A DNA stretch of 64,000 nucleotides from CAWAQA01 sp963784065 (GCA_963784065.1 CAWAQA010000003.1:248001-312000); one strand, 5' to 3'; shown: positions 54,906 through 64,000, counted from the stretch's first letter. The notes: a model not told the origin generated them from the sequence alone. Made by a program: numbers and translations.

Positions 54906-56647
54906 ATGCAAGTGACCAGAGTGTTCGCGCTCTCATGGTTCGTGATCGCACTCTGCGCATCGGTGAGACCGATGGCCGCCGATGTCGTGATTCGCGGGCT
55001 CGTGACCGACGGCGGCGGAAAACCAATCGCCGGCGCGCTGGTCAAGGCGACAGTCGCCGGCAGCATCAAGAGCATTTCGAGGTACACCGGCGCCGATGGC
55101 CGATACGAGCTGGCCGTACCTGCCGGGCAGTACAACGTCGTGGCTGGTGCGTATGGATTCCGCTCCGACGCACAATCGAAGGACGCTGCAACCACTGCCG
55201 CCTTGAACTTCTCGCTCGCGGCGAACTGGGGCGTGCAGCAACTGGTCGGCGCCGACGTCGATCTCCTCATTCCCGATGACCCGCATAGCAACCTGCTCAA
55301 GTCCACGTGCATCAACTGTCATGCGCTGGACGTGATGCTGCGCCGACGCGGGTACACGGCCGCTCAGTGGCGCGCTTACGTCGAGACACCGATGGCCGAG
55401 CGCATCGGCCGCGGGAAGTTCAACGCCAGCGAGGCGGAGTGGAAGGTCCTGACCACCGAGCTGGAACGGTGGTTCGGCCCGAAGGGACAATACTTCGGAC
55501 CCAACGCCGAGCCGCCGAAGCCGGAGCAGCTGCAGCGTCCGAAGGTCGCCGCCGAGGTCTCCCGGGCAACCTTCCAGGAGTACAGGCTGCCAAATCCGCG
55601 GAGCATGCCGCACAGCCTGACCGTCGACGCCAACGGCCAGGTCTGGATCGCCGGCTGGGACAGCGCCACCAACGCCGTCCTCCGCTTCGATCCTGCGACC
55701 GAGAAGTTCCACACCTATCCGGTCCCAACCGCGAACGCTGTGCCCCACACGCCCTGCACCAGCAGGGATGGACGGGTGTGGATGGCGCTCAACGCTCGGG
55801 GCGTCGCGAAGATTGCGCTGATCGATCCGGAGACGGACCAGCTCGTCGAGGTCAACTGGGCGGCCAGGGCGCCGGGCACGCACAACTGCCAGGAGGATCG
55901 CGCAGGCCATCTCTGGTTCGCATCGCTTGGCGAAAGCGACGAAGGCTTCTACGTCTACGATCCGGCGAAGACGCAGTTCCGCAGCTACAAGTACCCGCTG
56001 CCGGCGGCCTATCCCGCCGGTTCCAAGGCCCTTCGCGATCACGCCGAGGGCGACCCGATGCCGCCGGTGCGGGCAGGGTTGTATGACGTCCGCGTCGATT
56101 CGACGGGCAAGGGCTGGGGCGTGACCTACTCCATGGGCATGATCGTGAGCGTCGATCCGAAGACGGGGAACACCAGGGAGTACTTCCCCCCCGACACCCC
56201 GCACATCCGCGGCATGCTCGTCGATTCGCACGACAACGTCTGGTTCGGGGGCTTCGACAACCACAAGCTCGGAAAACTGGACCAGAAGACCGGGCAGATC
56301 AGGTTCTACCAGCCGCCCACACCCAAGGCGTCGCCGTACGGGTTCCTCGAGGACAAGAGGACGGGATACATCTGGTTCGGGGATCTGAACGGCAACAACA
56401 TGACGCGATTCGATCCCAGAACGGAAACGTTCGTCAGTACCCCTTCCCCAGCCGCAATGTCAATCCGCGCCTGGGCATCGGCATCGACCCTCAGGGGCGG
56501 ATCTGGTTCACGGAGTTCATGAACGCCAGCATCGGCGTGCTGGATCCGGGCGACGGTCCTCGAACGCCGACCGAGCTCGCGGTAGTCGAGAACGTGTCCT
56601 TGCGAGGCGGGCCTTTGCGTCCCGCCTCGCGAACGCTCTCCGGCTGA
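54906..56647 (+). CDS. Exported fusion: carboxypeptidase-like domain, haem c, beta-propeller (one frameshift)
   Basis: About 580 residues. Signal MQVTRVFALSWFVIALCASV; a carboxypeptidase-regulatory-like beta domain (VIRGLVTDGGGKPIAGALVK, TGADGRYELAVPAGQYNVVA); a haem site STCINCHALDVMLRRRGYTA; then a propeller of the virginiamycin B lyase/NHL type: MPHSLTVDANGQVWIAGWDS, GTHNCQEDRAGHLWFASLG, IRGMLVDSHDNVWFGGFDNH, FLEDKRTGYIWFGDLNGNN and, after a break near 56437, LGIGIDPQGRIWFTEFMNAS. It ends in a palindrome. The haem and propeller in one chain suggest a periplasmic oxidoreductase or sensor. Confidence 0.82.
56602..56630 (+). terminator. Strong hairpin overlapping the end of the propeller gene
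   Basis: GCGAGGCGGG and CCCGCCTCGC form a perfect 10-bp stem with a 9-base loop. It nearly repeats the arms of the hairpin at 19848 (GAGGCGGGCC). It lies within the last codons, so the natural stop may have been displaced. Confidence 0.6.
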
Positions 56648-56717
56648 AGGTGGAAGCCATGGGCAGCCGTTCGGCGTGGACGTTCTACCGGTCGGGCAAC
56701 GGGAGTATGCTCCCGCC

Positions 56718-58292
56718 ATGTCCAGGATTGTTCGCGCGCCGGAACCGCCGCTCGTCATTCCCGAGATACCCCTCACTCCCTTCCTGCTCGAACGCGCGGC
56801 CGATCGCGGTGACAAGCTGGCCTATATCGAAGGGGCGACCGGGCGGACGCTCACCTATCGCCAGTGGGCCGACGCAGTACGGAAAGTCGCGAGCGGCCTG
56901 GCCGCACACGGACTGCGCAAGGGAGACGTCGCCGCCATCTACAGCCCGAACCTGCCCGAGTACTCGATCGTGTTTCACGCGGTCTCGCTCATCGGCGGCG
57001 TGAACACCACGATCAATCCGCTCTACACTCCGAGCGAGCTCGGCGGGCAATTGAACGACTCCGGTGCGAAGTATCTCTTCACGGTGCCGCCGTGCGCCGC
57101 GAAGGCCGAGCAGGCCGTGCACGGGTCGGCCGTGAAGGAGATCTTCGTCTTCGGCGAGGCCGAGGGCACGACGCCGTTTGCCTCGCTCCTCGAGCACGGG
57201 GCCGATCCTCCAGCCGTCGAGATCGATCCGCGGAAAGACCTGGTCGTGCTTCCCTATTCCAGCGGCACGACGGGACTCCCCAAGGGGGTCATGCTCACGC
57301 ACTACAACCTCGTCGCGAACCTCCTGCAGGCCGCCTGCGCGCTGCGCGTGGACGACACGGACACGATGCTCGGACTGCTCCCCTTCTTTCACATCTACGG
57401 CATGGTCGTGATCATGAACCTCGGCCTCCACCGAGGCGCCACGGTCGTCACGATGCCCCGCTTCGAGATCGAGCAGTTCCTGCACGTCCTGCAGACCTAC
57501 GCCGTGACGTTCGCTCCATCGTGCCGCCGATCGTGCTCGCGCTGGCGAAGCACCCGGCGGTGGACAAGTACACGCTGACGAAGCCTGCGCGTCCTCTTCT
57601 CGGGCGCCGCGCCGCTGCGTGAGAACGTGGCGGACGCAGCCAGCGCACGACTCGGCTGCCGGATCCTCCAGGGCTACGGGTTGACCGAGACGTCACCAGT
57701 CACGCACGCGACGCGGGTTGGCAACGGGAGCAGCAAGACCGCAGGCATCGGTCCGCCCGTCCCCAACACTGAGGTGAGGGTGGTGGACGTCGAATCCGGG
57801 CTGGATCGTGGTCCCAACGAGGAGGGAGAGATCTGGATTCGCGGTCCCCAGGTCATGAAGGGGTACCTGAACTGCCCCGAGGCGACCGCGGCGACGATCG
57901 ACGCGGACGGGTGGCTCCACACCGGCGACGTTGGCTACGCCGATGAGGACGACTGCTTCTTCATCGTGGACCGCGTGAAGGAGCTGATCAAATACAAGGG
58001 GATGCAGATCGCACCCGCGGAGCTCGAGGCGCTGCTGGTGGGGCATCCGGCCATTGCGGACGCCGCGGTCGTGCCGATGGCTGATGACGAGGCGGGCGAG
58101 GTGCCGAAGGCGTTCGTGGTGGCGCGGGGAAACGTGACACCCGACGAGATCATGGCGTACATCGCCGAGCGCGTCGCGCCGCACAAGAAACTGCGCTACG
58201 TCGAGATGATCGAGCAGATTCCCAAGTCGGCGTCTGGGAAGATCCTGCGGCGGGTCCTGGTGCAGCGGGGCGCAGCGGCAGGGGCCGGCTGA
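56718..58292 (+). CDS. Acyl-CoA synthetase, 4-coumarate-CoA ligase type (two indels)
   Basis: About 525 residues from the ATG at 56718. Activates a carboxylic acid as acyl-AMP, then forms the CoA thioester. VLPYSSGTTGLPKGVMLTHY is the AMP-binding P-loop; FFHIYGMVVIMNLGLHRGAT the fatty-acid gate; after breaks near 57512 and 57590, LFSGAAPL and LQGYGLTETSPVTHAT (A5); DGWLHTGDVGYADEDDCFFI (A7); the catalytic Lys in PKSASGKILRR (A10). Specificity could be aromatic or medium/long-chain acids. A CCGGCTGAAGCCGG palindrome overlaps the stop. Confidence 0.87.
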
Positions 58293-58300
58293 AGCCGGCC
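58283..58300. repeat. Palindrome GGCCGGCTGAAGCCGGCC
   Basis: Perfect 8-bp arms around GA. It includes the stop codon of the acyl-CoA ligase gene. The same core occurs at 4871, 4911 (inverted), 41466 and, decayed, at 28494. Confidence 0.75.
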
Positions 58301-58343
58301 GCCGGCGGACTATACGCTCGATCCGGCCCGCTGACCTCATGAA

Positions 58344-58862
58344 TCAGGGCACCGCGAGCGCGCGCTCGATCGCCGTCCGTAGCTGGGCGGATTCAGGCGT
58401 CACGTCGCTCGGGAAGAACGCGATGACCTGCCCGTTTCGGCCGACGAGGTACTTGGCGAAGTTCCACGCCGGGAGGTTCCCGGTCCGGCCGAGGAACTGG
58501 TAGATCGGCGACTGGCCGGCGCCGCTGCGCGTCACGACTTTGGCGAACATCGGGAACGTGACGTCGTAGGTCAGCCTGCAGAATTCCGCAATCTCCTGGG
58601 CCGTGCCCGGCTCCTGCTCGCCGAAGTCGTTGCTTGGAAACCCGAGGACGGCAAAGCCCTTCGGCTGCAGGTCGCGATGCAGCTTCTCGAGTCCTTTGTA
58701 CTGCGGCGTGTAGCCGCAGTAGCTCGCCACGTTGACGACGAGCGTGACCTTCCCGCGATACGCGCCCAGGTCGGCCGGCTTGCTGCCTGCGAGCGTTTCC
58801 GTCTTCAGGTCGTAGAACGTCCCCGTCTGTGCGGCGAGTGCCGCGAGCAGGATGAGCATCAT
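58344..58862 (-). CDS. Glutathione peroxidase family protein, exported
   Basis: 172 residues. A short hydrophobic leader (MMLILLAALAAQT) suggests export. The thiol peroxidase core is complete: LVVNVASYCGYTPQYKGLEK with the peroxidatic Cys (not selenocysteine), LGFPSNDFGEQEPGT with the Gln, WNFAKYLVGRNGQVI with the Trp/Asn. It reduces hydroperoxides, more likely with thioredoxin than glutathione. It faces the acyl-CoA ligase gene. Confidence 0.9.
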   Translation of the reverse strand: MMLILLAALAAQTGTFYDLKTETLAGSKPADLGAYRGKVTLVVNVASYCGYTPQYKGLEKLHRDLQPKGFAVLGFPSNDFGEQEPGTAQEIAEFCRLTYDVTFPMFAKVVTRSGAGQSPIYQFLGRTGNLPAWNFAKYLVGRNGQVIAFFPSDVTPESAQLRTAIERALAVP

Positions 58863-58948
58863 GATTGTCGTGACCTCTGCGATCTCGGACCTCTGCAATC
58901 TCCGTGTGGGATCGCTCCGCGTCCCCTGCCCCCGCGTCCTCCGCAAAC

Positions 58949-58980
58949 GAAAAGGGCAGCTCCGGGGAGCTGCCCTTTTC
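58949..58980 (-). terminator. Strong bidirectional terminator
   Basis: AAAAGGGCAGCTCC and GGAGCTGCCCTTTT pair fully around GG, with A/T runs on both sides. It lies 30 bases after the stop of the exported-protein gene at 59010. Confidence 0.85.
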
Positions 58981-59009
58981 TGCCTCGCACGTTGACGCCG
59001 AAGCGCCGG

Positions 59010-59558
59010 CTACGAGGTCTTCTTGAGCTCGGCGACGAGCGCCTCGAGCATCTTGGTGTACTGGTCGTCGGTCGACTGATAGGCCTTCGTGTACTCATCG
59101 CGCGAGATCTTGGCCTTGCCCCAGTCGCCGTCGAACGAGTAGCTCTTCCCGCCCACGTCCACGGTGTCCCACGGCTGGCCGCCGACACGGTCGAAGCGCA
59201 GCCCGTTGGCCCCGAGGTCCGAGACGAACACCTTGGTCTGCGGCACGGACGCGCTGTTCAAATCGATGTAGACGTCGCGGTAGTTCTTGGCGCCGAGCAG
59301 CTGCTGCATGCGCTCTGACGACGCATACTTCGCGCCGACCACCAGCAGCTGGCTGCCTGGGAAATACAGCGCGCCGACGTATTCGTCCGGGGCGGCGCCG
59401 CGCGCCGCGATGCTATCGAGTTTTCGCGAATCGAGCAGCTTCGCGAGCTCCGAGGCGAGCGTCGCCGACTTCGATTCCTGCGCGAGGGCGAGCGAGGGCG
59501 AAAGAGCGATCGCCAAGAGCACGATCAGATTGCGCGCACGACGGAGAGCTGAAGTCAT
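59010..59558 (-). CDS. Exported protein of unknown function
   Basis: 182 residues from the ATG at 59558. Signal MTSALRRARNLIVLLAIALS ending SLALAQ. The mature part is soluble and mixed (ATLASELAKLLDSRKLDSIA, YVGALYFPGSQLLVVGAKYA, RDVYIDLNSASVPQTKVFVS, DQYTKMLEALVAELKKTS). No metal or catalytic motif seen; I do not recognise the family, though similar short exported proteins recur in Acidobacteria. Confidence 0.7.
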   Translation of the reverse strand: MTSALRRARNLIVLLAIALSPSLALAQESKSATLASELAKLLDSRKLDSIAARGAAPDEYVGALYFPGSQLLVVGAKYASSERMQQLLGAKNYRDVYIDLNSASVPQTKVFVSDLGANGLRFDRVGGQPWDTVDVGGKSYSFDGDWGKAKISRDEYTKAYQSTDDQYTKMLEALVAELKKTS

Positions 59559-59676
59559 GAGCGTCCCCCCTGGAAGTTACGGCTCTTGTATCACGGAAAG
59601 GAGGGAGGGGAAAGGGGGAACGGCGTAGGGTCGAGAGAGGATACGAGCGGGCGCGCCAGCGGCCGCGATACGGCCG

Positions 59677-60096
59677 TCAACCGATGAAAAGCGCGTCTTC
59701 TTCCTCGACGGTGGCGGGGCGGGTGTGCGGGGAATGGCGCAAATCGCGCAGAACGCCGAGCGCCGCCTTGAGCCCGGCCAGCCACGCCACGCTCCCGCGG
59801 GTGGCCCCGAGCACCGTCTTCTGCACGCTCACCAGCGTTTCGTCGACGCGCGCGGCCAGATCCGTGAACAGCTTGTCGGCGCGCTCCACCTGCGCCGCGG
59901 CGACGGCGCTTGCCCGCGCCGCCTCGGCGGTGATGGCCTGCAGGTTCGCGACGACCGGGCGGATCTCCTGTTCGAGCTGCGACGTGAGCCTGCTCACGCG
60001 CCGCGTCGCGCGCAGCGCCATGACGATGGCCGCGACCTGCACGGCCGCCATCACCAGCACGCTGACGGCAATGATGCCCAGGAAGACGTCGTTCAC
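59677..60096 (-). CDS. DUF948-like membrane protein
   Basis: 139 residues: one N-terminal helix (LGIIAVSVLVMAAVQVAAIV) and a long helical region (SQLEQEIRPVVANLQAITAE, AARASAVAAAQVERADKLFT), ending acidic (VEEEDALFIG). This is the pattern of DUF948 proteins. It follows the YtxH-like gene with a 4-base overlap (ATGA), so they form a pair. Confidence 0.75.
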   Translation of the reverse strand: MNDVFLGIIAVSVLVMAAVQVAAIVMALRATRRVSRLTSQLEQEIRPVVANLQAITAEAARASAVAAAQVERADKLFTDLAARVDETLVSVQKTVLGATRGSVAWLAGLKAALGVLRDLRHSPHTRPATVEEEDALFIG

Positions 60097-60326
60097 GCGT
60101 TCTGCTCCCTCTCCGCCGCCTCCGCCGCCTCCGCGGCCTTCTGGTATTGCTCGCGCGCCTTCTCGAAGGCGGTCACCGCTTTGCTCCGGCCCTCGCGCGC
60201 GCGCTGCCCGAGGTATTCGCGCGTGTCATCACCCGTGGCCGGCGCGAACAGCAACGCGATGGCAGCGCCTGTGACGGCGCCCGCGACGAAGGCCACAAGG
60301 AGCGCCCCTGACTGGTTGTTCGCCAT
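60093..60326 (-). CDS. YtxH-like protein
   Basis: 77 residues. ALLVAFVAGAVTGAAIALLF followed by APATGDDTREYLGQRAREG is the YtxH signature (small Gly/Ala-rich helix and APxSG-x-xTR). The C-terminus is a charged coiled coil. YtxH-like genes are typical stress-related small membrane proteins. It overlaps the next gene. Confidence 0.85.
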   Translation of the reverse strand: MANNQSGALLVAFVAGAVTGAAIALLFAPATGDDTREYLGQRAREGRSKAVTAFEKAREQYQKAAEAAEAAEREQNA

Positions 60327-60359
60327 CAGAACCTCTCAACCGTGTGAACCCGTCCGCCC

Positions 60360-61401
60360 TCAAAAGAGGCTGACACGAACGTTGAGGAACTTCCGCGGAT
60401 CGGCGCGAATGTCCTGCACCAGGTTCCGCAGCTCGCTGACCGCCCCGTTCATGTTCTCATACAACTGCCGGTCATGCAGCAACTGGCCCGCCGTCCCCTC
60501 GCCCTGTTGCAGCGCCGAGGTCACCTTGTCGAGACGGTCGGCCATCGAATTCAGCCGGTTGTACAACTCCGGGTCGGTGATCAGCTTTCCTGCGGTGCCT
60601 TCGCCGCGGTTGATCCGCGCCGTGATGCCGTCGAGATTCGCGGTCGCCGAGGTGACCGACTTCGCCAGCGCATCATCGGCGACCAGCTGGCCGAGACTTC
60701 CCTCCCCCGACCGGATCCGCGCCGTCACGACCTCCAGGTTCTGCAGCGAGGCCTCGAGCGCCTTCGCCGCGGCCGGATCGTTGATGAGCCTGCCGAGCGT
60801 GCCGCGCCCCTGACCAACGTTGCGCGCGACCTGCTCGGCCGCGGCTCACGAACGCATTCACTTCCTTGTACAACGCGTCATCGGTGAACAGCTTGCCGAC
60901 CGTGCCGCGGCCGGCGCGAATATCCGAGATCAGCCGCGTCGCTTCCTCGAGGCTCTTGGTCGCCTGGGTGGCGACTTCGGCGATCGAGCCGGTGGCGGGC
61001 ACGGAGGGCACGTATCCCCATTCCGCAATCGGCGTGCCCTGCGACGCCGGCGTGATGTCCACCGCGCTCTCGCCGAGCAGTGAGACGGACCCGAGGCTGG
61101 CGCGCGACGCGGTGGTGATCCGGGGCTGTACGTCCTCGTTGACCTCGAACGACACCTCCACGCGATCGCCGATGAACTGCACCCCCGTGACCGAGCCCAC
61201 CTCGACGCCGGCCACGCGGACCGGCGCGCCCTCGCCGAGTCCGGCGACGTTGTCGAAGAGCGTCTTCAGCGGATATCGCTGCCACCAGAGACCGCCGGTG
61301 CTGCTCAGCAGGAAGATCAGAATGGCCGCCATGGCCAGGGCGAAGATCGTAAGCAGGCCGATCTTCAATTCGGCCCATCCGAGCGAGCGGGTGCGAGGCA
61401 T
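60360..61401 (-). CDS. mlaD: MlaD-family lipid-transport substrate-binding protein (one frameshift)
   Basis: About 346 residues. One N-terminal helix (IGLLTIFALAMAAILIFLLS), then the MCE domain: LKTLFDNVAGLGEGAPVRVA, GVEVGSVTGVQFIGDRVEVS, ASLGSVSLLGESAVDITPAS. The C-terminal third has five copies of a GxGTxGxLxxDxxL repeat (GRGTVGKLFTDDALY, GRGTLGRLINDP, GEGSLGQLVADDAL, GEGTAGKLITDPELY, GEGTAGQLLHDRQLY). An extra C near 60846 (AGCCGCGG) breaks the frame after the first repeat. It binds phospholipid in the periplasm for MlaEF. Confidence 0.88.
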
Positions 61402-61414
61402 GGCTCTTCTTCCT

Positions 61415-62257
61415 CTACGACAGAAACGCACGGATATACGGGTCGGTCGAGGCGCGAAGCTCTGCGGAATGCCCCTCGAAGTGAACCCGTCCGTCCTTCA
61501 GCATTATGAACTCCGCCTCCTCGCATTTCTGCTCGTCGGCGGGAACGATATCGATGGCCTGGCGCTCGCGCACCGCCTCATACGTGGCGACGCGGAAGGC
61601 ATCCCGGAGCTGATGCGTGACCACGATCGAGCTGACGCCTTCCAGGTCGCGCAGCTTGATGATCTCGTCGTCCACGGTGTTCGACGTGATCGGGTCGAGC
61701 CCGGTGGTCGGCTCGTCGTACAGCAGGATGCGCGGCTTGTAGGCCATGGCGCGTGCAATCGCCACGCGCCGCCGCTGCCCGCCGGAAAGCTCCGAGGGCA
61801 TGCGGTCGATGAATTCACCGAGCCCGATGAAGCCGAGCACCTCTTCGACACGGTGCCGCGCCGCATCCTCCGCGAGTCCCGATTCGAGCAGCTTGTAGGC
61901 GACGTTCTCCGCCACGGTGAGCGAGTCGAAGAGCGCGCCTTCCTGGAAGACCATCCCGAGGTCCTCCCGAATCTTCATCAGCTCGGCCTCGGACTTGCCG
62001 TCCACGCGCTCGCCGTTGACCCAGATGACCCCCGCATCGGGACGCAGCAGGCCGACGATCAGCTTGAGGATCGTGGACTTCCCCGCGCCGCTGGCGCCCA
62101 GGAAGATCTTCGTGTGCCCCTTGATGAGCGTGAAGCTCACGTCGCGCAGGATCACCTTCTCGTCGAACGCCAGCGACACCTGGTCGAAGACGATGATCGG
62201 TGAGCCCGGGCCGAGGGCTTCGTCGAGTTCCGGTGAACGTTCCGTCGCAAATGGCAT
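61415..62257 (-). CDS. mlaF: MlaF-type ABC transporter ATPase
   Basis: 280 residues from the ATG at 62257. Walker A LGASGAGKSTILKLIVGLLR, signature PSELSGGQRRRVAIARAMAY, Walker B ILLYDEPTTGLDP and switch VVTHQ. QEGALFDSLTVAENV is the Q-loop region of the MlaF/Ttg2A group. It powers lipid movement between inner and outer membrane with MlaE and MlaD. 13 bases before mlaD. Confidence 0.92.
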   Translation of the reverse strand: MPFATERSPELDEALGPGSPIIVFDQVSLAFDEKVILRDVSFTLIKGHTKIFLGASGAGKSTILKLIVGLLRPDAGVIWVNGERVDGKSEAELMKIREDLGMVFQEGALFDSLTVAENVAYKLLESGLAEDAARHRVEEVLGFIGLGEFIDRMPSELSGGQRRRVAIARAMAYKPRILLYDEPTTGLDPITSNTVDDEIIKLRDLEGVSSIVVTHQLRDAFRVATYEAVRERQAIDIVPADEQKCEEAEFIMLKDGRVHFEGHSAELRASTDPYIRAFLS

Positions 62258-62295
62258 CTGTTCCTGCCGGATCCACGAGGGCCCGGCCCCGTCCG

Positions 62296-63070
62296 CTAAT
62301 ACAGCAACGAAATCAGTAACGGCGTCAGGAAGAAATCGACGGCGATCACCGCGACCGACGCCGCGACGACGGCGTTGGTCGTCGCCCGCCCGACACCCTG
62401 GGTCCCGCCGCTCGTGCGCAGCCCGACGTGACAGCCGATCGTGACGATCACGAAGCCGAGCGCGAACGGCTTGATGAGCCCCTGCCAGGCGTCCTCGAGA
62501 TAGAGGCCGTCGAGCACCGACGTCCAGTAGACGCTGGTGCCCACCCGCAGGTTGGTGACGGCAATCAGCCACCCGGCGACGATGCCGAAGGTGTCGGCGA
62601 TGACGGTCAGGACCGGCGCCATCAACGTCCCGGCGAGGATGCGCGGCACGACGAGCTTGCGCACGGGATCCGTGCCCAGCGCACGCAAGGCGTTGATCTG
62701 GTCGGTCACGACCATCGAGCCGATTTCGGCGGCGATGCCGGACCCGACGCGGCCGGCGAGCATCAACCCGGTCAGCACCGGCCCCAGCTCCTTGATCATC
62801 GACGCGCTGACCAGCCGTCCGACGAGCGAGCGCGCGCCGAACTGGTCGAGCGTCTGGCCGCTCTGCAGCGCCAGCGCCGCCCCGGTGAAGAACCCGGTGA
62901 GCAGGACGACGCTCAGCAGAGCCGACGCCGATCGCCTCGAACTGTTCAACGATGTCGCGCCGGTAGTACGGCCGGCTGAAGATCGCGCGCATCGCCGCGA
63001 TGACCAGGAGCATGTACTCCTGGACCTCGAGGACCGCCGCCTTGAGCCAGCTGTTCAGCAGGACGAGCAA
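62296..63070 (-). CDS. mlaE: MlaE-type ABC transporter permease (one frameshift)
   Basis: About 257 residues. The N-terminal part (EVQEYMLLVIAAMRAIFSRP, YYRRDIVEQFEAIGVGS) is followed, after a single-base break near 62935, by the permease core: SALLSVVLLTGFFTGAALAL, MIKELGPVLTGLMLAGRVGS, GIAAEIGSMVVTDQINALRA (the MlaE loop) and three more helices. It starts at a TTG or nearby GTG close to 63070, a few bases after the uvrB stop. MlaEFD together form the transporter. Confidence 0.87.
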
Positions 63071-63074
63071 CGGC

Positions 63075-64000
63075 TCACGTCCCCGTCCGCAGGCCGGTGA
63101 ACCCGAGTTCGCGGCTGCGCAGTGTCTTCAGCTGATCGCGCAGAGAGGCCGCGCGTTCGAAATCGAGGTTCGCCGCCGCCGATCGCATCTCACCCTCCAG
63201 CCGGTGCATTTCCGCATCGAGCTCGGCCTGCGTGCGGAACGGCTCGCGGCTGTCGCGGGCGGCCGGGCCGGTGCTGTAATCGCGTTCGTAGACGCTCGAG
63301 AGCACGTCGTCGATCTCGCGCACGACCGATTCGGGCGTGATGCCGTGTTCGGCGTTGTAAGCCGCCTGCAGCGCGCGCCGGCGCTCGGTTTCCGCCATCG
63401 CCGACTTCATCGACGCCGTCATGGCGTCCGCATACATGATGACCTGCCCGTTGACGTTTCGCGCCGCGCGGCCCGACGTCTGGATCAGGGACCCCGCCGA
63501 CCGCAGGAAGCCTTCCTTGTCGGCGTCGAGGATGGCGACGAGCGAGACTTCAGGCAGGTCGAGCCCCTCGCGCAGCAGGTTGATCCCGACGAGCACGTCG
63601 AAGGTCCCGCGCCGCAGGTCGCGGAGGATCTCCACACGCTCGAGCGTGTCGATGTCGGAGTGCAGGTAGCGTACCTTCACCCCGAGCTCCTGGTAGTACG
63701 TCGTCAGATCCTCGGCCATGCGCTTGGTGAGCGTCGTCACGAGCACGCGCTCCTTGCGCGCCGCGCGCTCGCGAATCTCCTTGAGGAGATCGTCCACCTG
63801 TCCGCGTACCGGCCTCACCTCGATGGGCGGATCCATCAGCCCGGTCGGACGAATGACCTGCTCGACCACCACTCCGCCTGCTCTCGTCAGCTCGTACGGG
63901 CCGGGCGTCGCCGAGACAAAGACCGTCTGCCTCACACGCTGCTCCCACTCGGTGAAATTCAGCGGCCGGTTGTCGAGCGCAGAGGGCAGGCGGAAGCCGT
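63075..64000 (-). CDS. uvrB: Excinuclease ABC subunit UvrB, C-terminal part
   Basis: Only the 3' 308 codons lie in the window; the 5' part is beyond the right edge. NFTEWEQRVRQTVFVSATPG, VLVTTLTKRMAEDLTTYYQ, YLHSDIDTLERVEILRDLR, GINLLREGLDLPEVSLVAIL, DADKEGFLRSAGSLIQTSGR and AARNVNGQVIMYADAMTASM are the UvrB helicase motifs IV-VI. The C-terminal UVR domain (LDFERAASLRDQLKTL) binds UvrC. It is followed directly by mlaE. Confidence 0.96.
   Translation of the reverse strand, partial: GFRLPSALDNRPLNFTEWEQRVRQTVFVSATPGPYELTRAGGVVVEQVIRPTGLMDPPIEVRPVRGQVDDLLKEIRERAARKERVLVTTLTKRMAEDLTTYYQELGVKVRYLHSDIDTLERVEILRDLRRGTFDVLVGINLLREGLDLPEVSLVAILDADKEGFLRSAGSLIQTSGRAARNVNGQVIMYADAMTASMKSAMAETERRRALQAAYNAEHGITPESVVREIDDVLSSVYERDYSTGPAARDSREPFRTQAELDAEMHRLEGEMRSAAANLDFERAASLRDQLKTLRSRELGFTGLRTGT

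Overview
The window looks like a piece of a high-GC, Gram-negative, aerobic heterotroph. The best guess is an acidobacterium of the Vicinamibacteria type. This is inferred from gene content (a DUF1592/DUF1552/ankyrin operon, many secreted enzymes of odd families, an Mla lipid-transport system, BamD, a cytochrome c oxidase operon) and from the intergenic hairpins built of short repeated words; no marker gene proves it.

Layout. 1-7620: a secreted beta-helix protein (cut by the left edge), then a sugar/polysaccharide cluster with a degenerate asparagine synthetase-like protein, a normal AsnB-type amidotransferase, a GT4 glycosyltransferase and an AlgD/Ugd-type nucleotide-sugar dehydrogenase. 7750-12293: DedA-type membrane protein, PASTA protein, Rpe, YbgC thioesterase, sugar epimerase and BamD, the middle genes overlapping by 4 bases. 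12386-16399: exported protein, PgsA (opposite strand), sugar-nucleotidyltransferase and phosphomannomutase. 16433-19827: an apparent sigma-54 circuit, with a receiver-less enhancer-binding protein, an 11-bp-phased repeat, a -24/-12 promoter and a Tat-exported animal-type haem peroxidase. 19905-26143: tRNA-Gly, a reverse-strand operon (RpiB, DeoC, a small basic protein, an outer-membrane barrel), Hpt, an exported amidohydrolase, Upp and an exported protein. 26213-26905: tRNA-Val followed by seven tandem repeats that each carry a decayed piece of the tRNA 3' end. 26882-32272: ankyrin/DUF1552/DUF1592 operon (minus). 32518-41387: NosR-like flavoprotein with ApbE, then a dihaem cytochrome and a cytochrome c oxidase operon. 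41510-46963: dihaem cytochrome, amidase, GlcG/HbpS-like protein, CbiX-like protein and an internally deleted TonB receptor behind a Fur-like box. 47281-58292: transposase remnant, methyltransferase, a run of secreted hydrolases and lyases, a haem-propeller fusion and an acyl-CoA ligase. 58344-64000: glutathione peroxidase, exported proteins, MlaEFD and the C-terminal part of UvrB (cut by the right edge).

A general caution: many genes are broken by single-base indels, mostly +1 insertions of G or C, while the encoded protein is otherwise fully conserved. The density is extreme in coxA and high in DUF1592, DUF1552, the peroxidase, the ankyrin gene, NosR and ApbE; neighbouring genes are intact. 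This looks more like uncorrected long-read error than decay, so such genes are annotated over their whole span with the breaks noted.
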